Source: BRH-c32 sp041674625 | GTDB lineage: Bacteria; Bacteroidota; Ignavibacteria; Ignavibacteriales; Melioribacteraceae | Assembly (NCBI GenBank): GCA_041674625.1 | Contig: JBAYVI010000003.1 | Location: 1 to 64,000 of the forward strand | DNA: 64,000 nt | Direction: 5' to 3' | In this document: one piece after another, positions 44,387 to 53,669 of the stretch | Numbering within the stretch: position 1 is the stretch's first letter | Layout: each line of letters opens with the position of its first letter | The notes under the pieces: model-generated | What the model was told of the DNA's origin: nothing | The model's input: only the letters and a program-made list of their open reading frames with translations | The model's database searches: none | Translations under genes and position numbers: made by a program

Positions 44387-45021
44387 TAAAAAAAATAAAA
44401 ATATTGATAGCAGATGACCATCCAATTGTAAGAGAGGGTTTGAAGCAGATAATCTCTAAAGCCGAAGAACTCGAAGTTGCAGGAGAAGCACTTAATGGAA
44501 TGGAAGTAATCCAAAAAGTTAAAGATGAAGAATGGGATATAGTGATTCTTGATATCGGTATGCCGGGCAAAGATGGACTTGATGTTCTAAAAGAGATTAA
44601 AGAAGCAAGACCCGAATTGCCTGTTTTGATTTTAAGTATGTACCCTGAGGATCAAGTTGGTCTTAGGACTTTCAAGCTTGGTGCATCGGGTTATATGAAC
44701 AAGGAAACCGCTCCGAAGGAATTAGTAAATGCAATTCGTAAAATCTGTTCTGGTGGCAAATATATCAGTCCCGCACTTGCAGAGTTTCTCATTTCAGGCT
44801 ATGAATCAAGAACGGAATCGCCAATAAATATTTTATCAAACAGGGAATATCAAGTACTCCGAATGATTGCATCGGGCAAAGATGCCGATGAAGTGGCGGA
44901 AGAGCTTTTTATAAGCGTAAAGACCGTGCGCACTTATCGCGATAGATTATTAGAGAAGTTAAAACTCAAGAATGATGTAGAACTCACCCATTATGCAATG
45001 AAGCACAAAATCTTAGAATAA
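44383..45021 (+). CDS. NarL/FixJ response regulator
   Basis: The 212-residue protein has a receiver domain (about 5-120) with acidic pocket D11/D12, phospho-acceptor D57 (VILDIGMP) and the conserved lysine of NKETAPKEL, and a LuxR-type helix-turn-helix (about 145-205: LSNREYQVLRMIASGKDADEVAEELFISVKTVRTYRDRLLEKL). It overlaps its kinase gene by four bases. The DNA targets are unknown. The 261-base gap to the next gene (45022-45282) is non-coding with no strong structure. Confidence 0.95.
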   Translation: MIKKIKILIADDHPIVREGLKQIISKAEELEVAGEALNGMEVIQKVKDEEWDIVILDIGMPGKDGLDVLKEIKEARPELPVLILSMYPEDQVGLRTFKLGASGYMNKETAPKELVNAIRKICSGGKYISPALAEFLISGYESRTESPINILSNREYQVLRMIASGKDADEVAEELFISVKTVRTYRDRLLEKLKLKNDVELTHYAMKHKILE

Positions 45022-45282
45022 GAAAATCCACCAAAGCAAACTACTAATTTTTGGTAGGCATCTATTAAGAATTTATAGCTAAATGCAGGATTGCATCCGC
45101 TTGTGAAACCACTCAAGTTTCCCTTATATGTGAGTGTTTTAATCAAGGTTTCTATTTTTGTAATCGATAGACTACAAGCCCTTTCCATATATCCCACAAA
45201 TCTTTCCGCATAACACTTATTGTTGAACTTTTCTTCAAGTATTATGTTTAGTTATGTAAAATAAGAGATAATGTAGATTTTT

Positions 45283-45660
45283 ATGACTGTTGCAATAGTA
45301 GAAGATTCCACAATAATAAAAGATCGAATAAAAGAAAAAATAGATCAATACCCGGAAATAAAAATTCTATGGGAAGCTGAATTATTAAGTGATGGATTAC
45401 AAAAAATTAAAGAAGAGACTCCCGATTATTTAATCCTCGATATCCAACTCCCGGATGGTAACGGAATTGATATACTAAAATTAATAAAAGAGAAAAAGTA
45501 TAATACTTCGGTTATCGTTCTTACAAATTATCCGATCGGCGGAATCAATTCCAAATGCTGTTCAATCGGAGCGGATTATTTTTTCGATAAAACAAATGAA
45601 TTTGAAAAAGTGTTCTCTGTATTAAAAGAGAAATTAGAACTACAAACAAATAGAAATTAA
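45283..45660 (+). CDS. single-domain response regulator receiver
   Basis: A 125-residue stand-alone receiver. The acidic pair E7/D8, phospho-acceptor D53 (LILDIQLPDGNG), T81 and K103 (FFDKTNEF) are all present, so it should be phosphorylated. There is no output domain. It lies 24 bases before the TolC-like gene and probably shares its transcript. CheY-type or Spo0F-type phosphorelay use is possible; the kinase at 43169 is one candidate donor. Confidence 0.9.
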   Translation: MTVAIVEDSTIIKDRIKEKIDQYPEIKILWEAELLSDGLQKIKEETPDYLILDIQLPDGNGIDILKLIKEKKYNTSVIVLTNYPIGGINSKCCSIGADYFFDKTNEFEKVFSVLKEKLELQTNRN

Positions 45661-45684
45661 AATAAACAAGGAATAAGTCAGATA

Positions 45685-46998
45685 ATGAAAAAATCATTTT
45701 TGATAATCGGATTGATGATTGCTTTAACTTCAATCGGAAATGCACAAGAAAAAATTAAAATGACTGTAGAAGATGCAATTCAGACGGGATTAAAAAACAG
45801 TAAAACATTGGATGCTTCTTCTATGAAAGTTGTTGCCGCAGAAGCACGCAAAAAAGAAGTAATCGCAGGCTTGCTTCCTTCAGTAAAATTCAATGCAGGT
45901 TATAGAAGATTAAGCGAAGTCGATCCTTTTGAAATTAATACTCCATTTGGAAATTTTGTTGTATCTCCCTCTATATTGGATAATTATACGACACAATTGA
46001 CAGTTGCACAGCCTTTATTTGCAGGCTTTAGATTGCTCAGTGGAGCTAAAATAGCAAGTAAGAATTATGAAGCCACAAAAGAAGATTTCCAAAAAGATCA
46101 ATCGGACTTAATCTATAACATTCAGAATGCTTATTGGAATCTTTTCAAAGCCGAGCAGATGAAAAAAGTAATAGATGAAAACGTTAGTATGATTCAGGCG
46201 CACGTAAATGATGCAACGAATTTATTAAATGCAGGTTTATTAACTACGAATGATAAATTGAAATTTGAAGTGCAGTTATCCGATGCCCAATTAAAACAGT
46301 TAGATGCAGGGAATAATGTAAGATTAGCAATGATCGGACTAAATAATGTATTAAGTATTCCGCTTACTACTGAAATTGAAATTGCTTCTGAAGTAAAAAG
46401 AAGCGAAGCAGAGTTTGGTGAATTAAATACATTAGTTAATTCGGCAATAGATGAAAGACCTGAAGTTAAGGCAGCTGAGTTAAGGGTAAAAGCTGCTGAA
46501 TATGGTGTTACCGCCGCAAAAGCAGGATGGTATCCGCAAATAAGTGTATCGGGTAATTTATATTATAGTCGTCCAAATCAAAGAATCGTTCCTGCTGAAG
46601 ATAAATTTAATTCTACTTGGGATGTAGGAGTGAATTTGAGTATGAATATATGGGATTGGCTTACTACGGCTCATCAGACCGAACAGGCAAAAGCTCAATT
46701 AGCGCAAGGTGTTGATGCTCTCGGAATTATCAAAGACGGTGTCTCTTTAGAAGTCAATCAATATTATCTATTGGTTAATCAATTAAAAAGAAGAATAGAA
46801 CTTTCGGAATTAACAGTTAAACAAGCAGAAGAAAATATGAGAGTTACTTCGGAGCGGTTCAAAGGGGGCACTGCTTTGAGTACCGATGCAATCGACGCAG
46901 AAGTTTCGCTTCTCTCGGCAAAAATAAATTATACAAATTCTTTAGTCGATTTTGAATTATCAAAAGCACGGTTAAAGAAAGCATTAGGTAAAGAATAA
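45685..46998 (+). CDS. TolC family outer-membrane efflux protein
   Basis: A 437-residue TolC/OEP protein with a signal peptide (about 1-21). The duplicated helical hairpin pattern is visible (KMTVEDAIQTGLKNSKTLDASSMKVVAAEARKKE and the second repeat DERPEVKAAELRVKAAEYGVTAAKAGWYPQISVSG). It should form the trimeric outer-membrane channel of the efflux pump encoded by the next two genes. It is the second gene of the receiver-TolC-adaptor-RND unit (24 bases from each neighbour). The drug or metal substrate is not predictable. Confidence 0.94.
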   Translation: MKKSFLIIGLMIALTSIGNAQEKIKMTVEDAIQTGLKNSKTLDASSMKVVAAEARKKEVIAGLLPSVKFNAGYRRLSEVDPFEINTPFGNFVVSPSILDNYTTQLTVAQPLFAGFRLLSGAKIASKNYEATKEDFQKDQSDLIYNIQNAYWNLFKAEQMKKVIDENVSMIQAHVNDATNLLNAGLLTTNDKLKFEVQLSDAQLKQLDAGNNVRLAMIGLNNVLSIPLTTEIEIASEVKRSEAEFGELNTLVNSAIDERPEVKAAELRVKAAEYGVTAAKAGWYPQISVSGNLYYSRPNQRIVPAEDKFNSTWDVGVNLSMNIWDWLTTAHQTEQAKAQLAQGVDALGIIKDGVSLEVNQYYLLVNQLKRRIELSELTVKQAEENMRVTSERFKGGTALSTDAIDAEVSLLSAKINYTNSLVDFELSKARLKKALGKE

Positions 46999-47022
46999 AA
47001 AGATTATAAAAAGGGAATAAAA

Positions 47023-48072
47023 ATGAAAAAAGCAAAGTTATTCGCAATCCCTGTTTTGATAGTTGTAGTAATAGTATCAGTACTATTTTATAATAAATCG
47101 AAAATGCAGGCAAAGGCAGCACCGAAGGCAACAGATGTATTTTATGTATCTGTACAATCGGTTACAAGCAGTTCACTTAGTGAAGATATTTCACTTATAG
47201 GTACAGTCAATGCAGATAAAGATGTAAATATAGTTTCGGAAACTCAAGGCAAAGTGGTTTCCGTTAATACTCAAGTCGGCGATTACAAGCAAGCGGGCTC
47301 TATTTTAATACAAATAGATGATGAATTAAAAAAGGCTGCTTTTATGAGTGCAGAAGCTAATTATGAAAAATCTAAAAAAGATTTTGAAAGATATACAGTT
47401 CTTCTAAAACAGGGCTCTGCTACTGATGCACAAATGGATAATTTTAAGTTGCAGTTAGCAAATGCTGAATCTCAATATATAGTTGCGAAAAAACAATTAA
47501 GCGATACGAAAATTACGACACCAATTTCCGGATACGTTACTTCGAGGAATGTTGATTTAGGTACTATGGTTAACCCCGGAATGGTAATCGGGAATGTTGT
47601 GGATATATCAAAAGTAAAGGTGAAAGTGAATGTAGCCGAGCAGGATGTATTCAAAATTAAAACAGGTAATAGAGTAAAAGTAACGACAGATGTATTTCCT
47701 GGAACTGTATTTGAAGGAAAAATTGAAACAATAAGCTCTAAAGCAGATGAAGTACATACTTATCCAATTGAAGTGGCTGTTTATAATAACGGTGTGCAGA
47801 AATTAAAAGCAGGTATGTTTGCTAAAGTAAGTTTCTCTACTTCTACTAAAGTAGGTTCATTAACTATACCGAGAGAAGCATTACTTGGAAGCATTAAAGA
47901 GCCGGAAGTTTATGTAGTTGAAAACGGAATAGCTAAATTGAAAAAATTAATTTTAGGCGAAGAAGCTGGTGTAAGAGTAGAGGTATTGGAAGGTTTAGAG
48001 GCGGGTGAAAAGGTTGTAGTAAGTGGGCAGAATAATATTGACGACAACGTAAAAGTAAAGATAGTTAATTAA
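47023..48072 (+). CDS. RND efflux periplasmic adaptor (membrane fusion protein)
   Basis: The 349-residue adaptor (HlyD/AcrA family) has an N-terminal hydrophobic segment (about 7-24), a lipoyl-like half-domain (ISLIGTVNADKDVNIVSETQGKVVSVNTQVGD), a short coiled-coil hairpin (about 105-150), the returning lipoyl half with TKITTPISGYVTSRNVDLGTMV, and a beta-barrel domain (KVKVNVAEQDVFKIKTGNRVKV). It bridges the RND pump and the TolC channel. The order TolC-adaptor-pump and the 10-25-base gaps confirm one operon. No metal-binding His-rich extension is visible, so a CzcB-type metal pump is less likely. Confidence 0.95.
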   Translation: MKKAKLFAIPVLIVVVIVSVLFYNKSKMQAKAAPKATDVFYVSVQSVTSSSLSEDISLIGTVNADKDVNIVSETQGKVVSVNTQVGDYKQAGSILIQIDDELKKAAFMSAEANYEKSKKDFERYTVLLKQGSATDAQMDNFKLQLANAESQYIVAKKQLSDTKITTPISGYVTSRNVDLGTMVNPGMVIGNVVDISKVKVKVNVAEQDVFKIKTGNRVKVTTDVFPGTVFEGKIETISSKADEVHTYPIEVAVYNNGVQKLKAGMFAKVSFSTSTKVGSLTIPREALLGSIKEPEVYVVENGIAKLKKLILGEEAGVRVEVLEGLEAGEKVVVSGQNNIDDNVKVKIVN

Positions 48073-48083
48073 GGATAAGAAAA

Positions 48084-51000
48084 ATGACATTAACCGAATT
48101 ATCAATAAAAAGACCATCGCTTATAATTGTAATTTTCGCGGCATTTATAATCTTGGGATTATTCAGTTTTCAGAAATTGAAATATGAATTACTCCCTAAG
48201 TTTAGTCCGGCAGTAATTACAATTACAACGATTTACCCGGGTGCATCCCCGAACGAAGTGGAAACAGGTGTATCGAAACCGCTCGAAGATGCAGTATCTG
48301 GATTGGATAAAGTAAGCGAAATAAAAAGTACATCTATGGAAGGCGTTTCTTTTGTTACGATTGAATTACTTCAATCAGCAAAAGTAGATATATCACTACA
48401 AGATGCTCAAAGAAAAGTAAATGAAATATTTTCATCATTACCTGATGGAGTAAAGTCTCCGGTAGTTTCTAAAATTGCATTGGATGAGATTCCTGTAATT
48501 CGTCTCGGTGTATCGGGGAGTTTATCGGATAAGGAATTATTTCAATTCGTAAAAGATAAGGTAAAACCTGAGCTGTCAAAGGTTGCCGGTGTTGGACAGA
48601 TTGCTTTAATTGGCGGTAATGAAAGAGAGATAAAAATAAATCTCGATATGGAAAAATTGAAAGCTTACGGGTTATCGATTATGCAGGTAACTCAAACAAT
48701 CAAAAATTCTAATCTTGATTTTCCAACAGGAAAAATTAAAGATAGCGATGAACAATATATAGTAAGAATAGCAGGTAAGTTCTCAAGTTTAGAGCAAGTA
48801 AGAAATCTTGCAATCGGAACTTCTAAAACAGGCAGTGAAATAAAACTTTCTGATATAGCAGAAGTAGAAGATGGAATAAAAGATGTAACCAATATTTCAC
48901 GTATAGACGGGAAAAGTACAATTGCGATAAATGTTCTTAAGCAGACCGATGCCAACGCTGTGGATGTAAGTAAATTAGTAAAATTAAAATTAGCAGAACT
49001 CGAAACCACTTTTGCAGATTATGGCTTTAAATATACAATATCGCAAGATGGATCAATTTATACAATAGATGCAGCGAATGCAGTAAAGACAGATCTTTTA
49101 ATCGCAGTTTTTCTCGTTGCATTGGTGATGCTGCTTTTCTTACATAGCATCAGAAATTCAGTAATAGTTTTGGTTGCAATTCCTTCATCACTAATTACAA
49201 CATTTATGGCGATGTGGGCTTTGGATTTTACACTTAATTTAATGACACTTCTTGCACTATCATTAGTGGTTGGTATTCTCGTAGATGATTCTATTGTGGT
49301 ATTGGAGAATATTTATCATCATCTCGAAAAAGGGGAAGAGAAACGGATTGCCGCATTAAGAGGAAGAAACGAAATTGGATTCGCAGCTCTTGCAATTACG
49401 TTGGTGGATGTGTCAGTATTTTTCCCACTCTCATTAACTAGCGGTATAATCGGTAATATTATGAGGCAGTTTTCTATTGTGGTTGTGGTTTCCACATTAC
49501 TTAGTCTGTTTGTTTCGTTTACTATTACTCCTATGCTTGCTTCGAGGTTTGCAAAAGTAGAACGATTAACTAATAGAACTTTATTGGGAAAATTCGCAAT
49601 CTGGTTCGAAGCTAAATTCAAAAATTTCACTGAGTTCTATATTTCAATTCTTAACTGGAGTTTTAAAAATAAGGCGAAAGTATTTGTTGGAACAATTGTA
49701 ATATTCTTCGCTTCAGTTGCTTTAGTTCCTTTTGGATTTATTGGTGGCGAATTTATGGCAGTAGCTGATAGAGGTGAATTTGCACTCACGGTAAAACTTC
49801 CTCCGGGTGCTAAGATTGAGGAAACAAATAGAATCTCTCAAGAAGTAGAGAACATGATTATGAAGACTCCGGGAGTGGAAAGAGTATTTGTAAATGCCGG
49901 TGCTTCGAGTGAGGGACTTATAGGGTTTGCATCTAATAATTCATCTGAGATTAACGTAACTCTCGTTCCGAAAAATCAGAGAGAAAAAAGTACAGATGAA
50001 ATCGGACAGGAGATTAAAGAAAAAGCAATGAGAATCCCCGGTGTTGAAGCTCGTTATAATCCCATCGGCATTTTCGGTGTTGCTAATCAGACTCCTATCC
50101 AATTATTAGTAAACGGCACTAATGTAGATAGCGTTTATAAAGCTGCCGATATAATTGAAAAAGTATTAACAAAAATTCCGGGGACAACTGACTTGCGTTT
50201 ATCTTCTGAACAGGGTAAGCCGGAAACTAAAATCGAAATAGATCGTCAGAAATTAAATTCATTTGGTTTGTCACTTGCAGAAGTCGGAGGTGCTCTTCGT
50301 GTTGCTCTTACAGGAGATGACGAATCCAAGTTCCGCGAGGGCAATACTGAATATAGCTTGCGTGTTCAGTTAGATGAATTTAATAGATCAGCTACTGAAG
50401 ATTTGGGTAATTTATCTTTTACTAACAAAAAAGGTCAACTAATTTATTTAAAACAGTTTTCAGATATTTCGAGGACTACTGGACCATCGAATCTTCAAAG
50501 ACAGAATAGAAATGCGGCTGTAACGGTTTTTTCTCAGGTAATTGGAAGACCTACCGGAACTATTTCTGCAGAGTTTACTGAGGAGATGAAAAGCGTGAGA
50601 CTGCCTAATGAAACCACCTACTCATTTGGTGGTGATGTGAAAAACCAAAAGGAAGCATTTGGCGATTTGGGTCTTGCGATGATGGCTGCTGTGTTATTTT
50701 CCTATCTCGTAATGGTAGGTTTATATGATTCATTTGTTTATCCATTTGTGGTCTTGTTTTCAATTCCGCTTGCTATTGTGGGCGGTTTGCTTGCATTAGC
50801 TTTAACTATGAAATCACTAAATGTATTTACAATACTTGGTATGATTATGCTTGTGGGACTTGTGGGCAAAAATGCAATTCTTCTTGTCGATAGAACTAAT
50901 TATATGAGAGGAATGGGAGAATCGGTTAAAGATTCATTAATTGATGCGGCTCGTATGAGAGTAAGACCAATCTTTATGACTACTCTTACAATGATTTTCG

Positions 51001-51221
51001 GTATGATGCCGATTGCATTATCTACGAGTTCCGGCTCGGAATGGAAGACCGGTTTAGCTTGGGTACTAATCGGAGGATTGACGAGCTCATTATTCCTTAC
51101 ACTTATCGTAGTGCCTGTTGTATATACAAAAGTAGAAGAATATAGAGAACGCATTCCGAAATTATTTGGGAAGGTATCGGGGTTATTTAAGAAAAAATCA
51201 CCCGAATTAGCTGCTGAATAG
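48084..51221 (+). CDS. RND family multidrug efflux permease
   Basis: The 1045-residue inner-membrane pump has the usual twelve helices and two large periplasmic loops. The proton-relay pair is in LVVGILVDDSIVVLENIYHHLEKG, with the helix-10 lysine in MLVGLVGKNAILLVDRTNYMR. Pattern and length match the HAE-1 (AcrB/MexB-like) group rather than the CzcA metal group. The N terminus (LTELSIKRPSLIIVIFAAFIILG) is typical. It ends the receiver-TolC-adaptor-pump unit, which closes with the terminator at 51252. Confidence 0.96.
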   Translation: MTLTELSIKRPSLIIVIFAAFIILGLFSFQKLKYELLPKFSPAVITITTIYPGASPNEVETGVSKPLEDAVSGLDKVSEIKSTSMEGVSFVTIELLQSAKVDISLQDAQRKVNEIFSSLPDGVKSPVVSKIALDEIPVIRLGVSGSLSDKELFQFVKDKVKPELSKVAGVGQIALIGGNEREIKINLDMEKLKAYGLSIMQVTQTIKNSNLDFPTGKIKDSDEQYIVRIAGKFSSLEQVRNLAIGTSKTGSEIKLSDIAEVEDGIKDVTNISRIDGKSTIAINVLKQTDANAVDVSKLVKLKLAELETTFADYGFKYTISQDGSIYTIDAANAVKTDLLIAVFLVALVMLLFLHSIRNSVIVLVAIPSSLITTFMAMWALDFTLNLMTLLALSLVVGILVDDSIVVLENIYHHLEKGEEKRIAALRGRNEIGFAALAITLVDVSVFFPLSLTSGIIGNIMRQFSIVVVVSTLLSLFVSFTITPMLASRFAKVERLTNRTLLGKFAIWFEAKFKNFTEFYISILNWSFKNKAKVFVGTIVIFFASVALVPFGFIGGEFMAVADRGEFALTVKLPPGAKIEETNRISQEVENMIMKTPGVERVFVNAGASSEGLIGFASNNSSEINVTLVPKNQREKSTDEIGQEIKEKAMRIPGVEARYNPIGIFGVANQTPIQLLVNGTNVDSVYKAADIIEKVLTKIPGTTDLRLSSEQGKPETKIEIDRQKLNSFGLSLAEVGGALRVALTGDDESKFREGNTEYSLRVQLDEFNRSATEDLGNLSFTNKKGQLIYLKQFSDISRTTGPSNLQRQNRNAAVTVFSQVIGRPTGTISAEFTEEMKSVRLPNETTYSFGGDVKNQKEAFGDLGLAMMAAVLFSYLVMVGLYDSFVYPFVVLFSIPLAIVGGLLALALTMKSLNVFTILGMIMLVGLVGKNAILLVDRTNYMRGMGESVKDSLIDAARMRVRPIFMTTLTMIFGMMPIALSTSSGSEWKTGLAWVLIGGLTSSLFLTLIVVPVVYTKVEEYRERIPKLFGKVSGLFKKKSPELAAE

Positions 51222-51251
51222 AAAATTCATTTGATTATAGTATTAAAAATT

Positions 51252-51288
51252 AAGCTGCCTCATTTTTTTTGAGACAGCTTTTTTTTTA
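51252..51288 (+). terminator. terminator after the RND operon
   Basis: A stem AAGCTG(C)CTCA (51252-51262) with TGAG(A)CAGCTT (51270-51280), broken by one C/A mismatch, has a T-rich loop and is followed by a run of eight T. It is 31 bases past the pump stop. Confidence 0.88.
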
Positions 51289-51361
51289 TTTGGTTAACTA
51301 GTAGTTGCAACGGGAAATAATTATTTTTATTGAACTGATAATTATCACTAAATGAGTAAAT

Positions 51362-52000
51362 ATGAAAAATTATTCTGTAATTGTATTTGATCTTGGTAAT
51401 GTTTTAATACCATTCAATTATTCACTTTTATTAGCAAAATTAGATTTTATTGAAGAAGGACTTGGTAAAAAATTTGAAGAATTATATAATGAATATTACG
51501 ATGTTCATAGAAGTTTTGAAAGAGGTGAAGTTTCTCGCCGAGAATTTTTAGATGCCATACATAGATGGACAGGTGAAAAACTTAGCGATGAAGAATTTTG
51601 TATTGCTTATTCGTCTGTTTTCAAAGAAGATAGAAAAGTAACTTCACTTCTGCCGGAATTAAAGAAAAAATATAAACTTGTTCTCCTTTCAAATACAAAT
51701 GAAATACATAAAGAATATGGATGGGGACATTATAAATTTTTAGAGAATTTTGATAAACTCATTTTATCGCACCAGGCTGGTGCAGTAAAACCGGAAGAAA
51801 AAATATATCAAACGGTAATGAAATTTACCGGGTTACCTGCTGAGGAACATATCTTTATAGACGACATTGCTGAATATGCCGAAGGTGCTCGCAAGATGGG
51901 ATGGGATGCTATTCAGTTCAAAGGTTATGATAACTTAGTTGAGCAGTTCAAAGAAAAAGGAATCCTGAGCCCCGCCTTTTCAGGTCCAGAAAATAAGTGA
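51362..52000 (+). CDS. HAD superfamily hydrolase (subfamily IA)
   Basis: A 212-residue cytoplasmic phosphatase-like protein. Motif I is VFDLGNVLI (nucleophile Asp with a Gly rather than Asp at +2, as in epoxide-hydrolase-like or YihX-type HADs), motif II LLSNTNE, motif III lysine in GAVKPEEKIY and motif IV FIDDIAEYAEGA. The cap domain (about 15-95) is helical. YihX-like members dephosphorylate sugar phosphates such as glucose-1-phosphate, but substrates vary widely. The gene stands alone after the RND operon. Confidence 0.9.
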   Translation: MKNYSVIVFDLGNVLIPFNYSLLLAKLDFIEEGLGKKFEELYNEYYDVHRSFERGEVSRREFLDAIHRWTGEKLSDEEFCIAYSSVFKEDRKVTSLLPELKKKYKLVLLSNTNEIHKEYGWGHYKFLENFDKLILSHQAGAVKPEEKIYQTVMKFTGLPAEEHIFIDDIAEYAEGARKMGWDAIQFKGYDNLVEQFKEKGILSPAFSGPENK

Positions 52001-52044
52001 GAAAAGTAAACGACTTTTTAAATACTTTTATTAGAACCATTTCG

Positions 52045-52154
52045 GTGCAATCGATAACATTACAAATAAGTGCAGGGTAGTGCAAGTAGAAACTATATTG
52101 TGCAGAATGATGCAATCTAGTACAATTGAGTAAAATTGAGAGCGAAACTGTGCA
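52045..52154. repeat. cluster of GTGCA pentamers
   Basis: Five GTGCA words (starting at 52045, 52070, 52080, 52100 and 52150), plus one ATGCA near 52109, are spread over 110 bases in the 175-base gap between convergent genes. No matching hairpin or fixed period is present. This may be a decayed repeat or a protein-binding array; chance cannot be excluded. Confidence 0.3.
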
Positions 52155-52175
52155 GTTTGAAACAATAAATTATTT

Positions 52176-52511
52176 TCACTCTGTCCAGGTTTTCCAGATG
52201 TCGGGTTGGTAACCGAGAGTAACTTCTTTACCATTACGAACAATCGGGGTTTTGAAAAGTAGAGGATCATTAAGCAATTCCGTTTCGATATCGTGTGTCA
52301 TAAATTTTAAATTGCGTTCACGATATCTTTTCCCTTCGGTATCTATTAATTCTTCAACCGGGAAAACACGTTTGATGCTATCCAATTCACCCGGAGAGAT
52401 TCCCTTCTCTGCAAGATTCCTGAAATGATATGAGATTTTTCGTTCTTTAAAATAGCGTTCTGATTTTTTTGTATCGAAGCACTTTACCGTACCAAATATC
52501 TGTATGTTCAT
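52176..52511 (-). CDS. ArsC/Spx-like thioredoxin-fold protein
   Basis: A 111-residue member of the ArsC/Spx/MgsR family (arsenate-reductase fold). The N-terminal CxxxxK motif FGTVKCFDTKKSERYF has a single cysteine (C11), and the family strand pairs are present (SYHFRNLAEKGISPGEL, PLLFKTPIVRNGKEVTLGYQPDIW). One cysteine suggests a mixed-disulfide or partner-binding role rather than arsenate reduction by the classical mechanism. The gene is 22 bases after the ruvA stop and may be read from the same transcript. Confidence 0.9.
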   Translation of the reverse strand: MNIQIFGTVKCFDTKKSERYFKERKISYHFRNLAEKGISPGELDSIKRVFPVEELIDTEGKRYRERNLKFMTHDIETELLNDPLLFKTPIVRNGKEVTLGYQPDIWKTWTE

Positions 52512-52533
52512 ATAAATTATTCCTTACTTAAAT

Positions 52534-53136
52534 CTAACTATTAAGAGCGGTAAGCGAATCCTTAATTAAGTCTTCTATCTTAGCATCCGGATTTTTAGTT
52601 AAGCAATCTCGAACAGCACGCTCGGCAACTTTAGGATTATAACCAAGATTAGTTAATGCTGTAATGGCATCATTGCGTGCTGTAAAAGTTTTTATTTGAA
52701 CTCCGCCCGTCTCACCCAATTCTGCTGAATGTGAAAGAGCATTAATTTTATCTCGAAGTTCAATAATCATTCTCTCGGCAGTTTTTCGTCCAATACCGGG
52801 AGTAGAAATTATGCGTGCAATATTCCCTGAAGAGATTGCATCTCTTAGATCAGAGAGTTGTATTCCCGAAAGAACACTTAGAGCAACCTTTGGACCGATA
52901 CCATTAACACTAATCAGAAGCTCGAACATCTCTTTCTCTGCGGTAGTAATAAAACCATATAAATCGAGCGCATCTTCACGAACAACTAAATAAGTATAAA
53001 ACGATGCTTCAGTTTTGCCTTCGAGTTTCTCAAATGTATTCAATGAGATATTTACTAAATAACCCACTCCATTAACATCGACTAAAACTTTATTCGGTTT
53101 CTTTGATAAAAATTTTCCTGATATATAACCAATCAT
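52534..53136 (-). CDS. ruvA: Holliday junction DNA helicase subunit RuvA
   Basis: RuvA binds four-way DNA junctions and loads RuvB for branch migration. The 200-residue protein has domain I (MIGYISGKFLSKKPNKVLVDVNGVGYLVNI), the helix-hairpin-helix region (LLISVNGIGPKVALSVLSGI and ISTPGIGRKTAERMIIELRDK) and the C-terminal domain III (about 150-200) that contacts RuvB. It overlaps ruvC by four bases. ruvB is not in the window. The unit ruvC-ruvA downstream of recJ forms a recombination cluster. Confidence 0.97.
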   Translation of the reverse strand: MIGYISGKFLSKKPNKVLVDVNGVGYLVNISLNTFEKLEGKTEASFYTYLVVREDALDLYGFITTAEKEMFELLISVNGIGPKVALSVLSGIQLSDLRDAISSGNIARIISTPGIGRKTAERMIIELRDKINALSHSAELGETGGVQIKTFTARNDAITALTNLGYNPKVAERAVRDCLTKNPDAKIEDLIKDSLTALNS

Positions 53137-53669
53137 AAAATTACTCTCTCGGGATTAGCTTTTATAAAATCTTTCCAGTTCTTTGATTTTACTACACCGG
53201 AAAGAGACTTAAACGAATAACAGATAGCAACGGCAAGCGCATCAGTTTCATCGAATTTTACTTTTTCTGTTTTAAGAGATAGAATTTTTGCTACCATGAA
53301 TTGAACCTGCTCTTTTGTTGCAGCACCTTTTCCTGTAACTGATTTTTTTATTTCACGCGGGGAATATTCTTTTATATTGAGCTTATTGTGGACAGCCGCA
53401 AGGAGCGAAACACCCCTTGCATATCCAATCTTTAGAGCCGATTGAACGTTCTTGTTAAAAAAAGCAGTCTCAATAGAAAATTCAGTCGGTTTATATAGTT
53501 TTATCTTCTCATCGATCGAATCATAGATCACTTCCAATCGATTAGCCATTTCATCTTTAGCAGGAATATTAATTATTCCCGAAGCAACATACTTTAATTC
53601 ATTGCCATTATAATCAACAACGCCGAACCCTGTAATAATTGTTCCGGGATCAATTCCTATTATTCTCAT
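53133..53669 (-). CDS. ruvC: Holliday junction endonuclease RuvC
   Basis: RuvC cuts Holliday junctions symmetrically. The 178-residue protein has the acidic residues D7 (GIDPGTIITGFG), the Glu in SIETAFFNKNVQSA near residue 67, and the pair in DETDALAVAICY near 138-141. Also present is the basic YSPREIKKSVTGKGAA region. It overlaps the end of recJ by 20 bases and the start of ruvA by four, a compact arrangement that implies coupled translation. Confidence 0.97.
   Translation of the reverse strand: MRIIGIDPGTIITGFGVVDYNGNELKYVASGIINIPAKDEMANRLEVIYDSIDEKIKLYKPTEFSIETAFFNKNVQSALKIGYARGVSLLAAVHNKLNIKEYSPREIKKSVTGKGAATKEQVQFMVAKILSLKTEKVKFDETDALAVAICYSFKSLSGVVKSKNWKDFIKANPERVIL

Noticed and set aside
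44991..45197. Minus-strand ORF in the gap after the NarL regulator
   Set aside because: No start signal, unusual composition, no partner; looks like a chance frame in a short non-coding gap.
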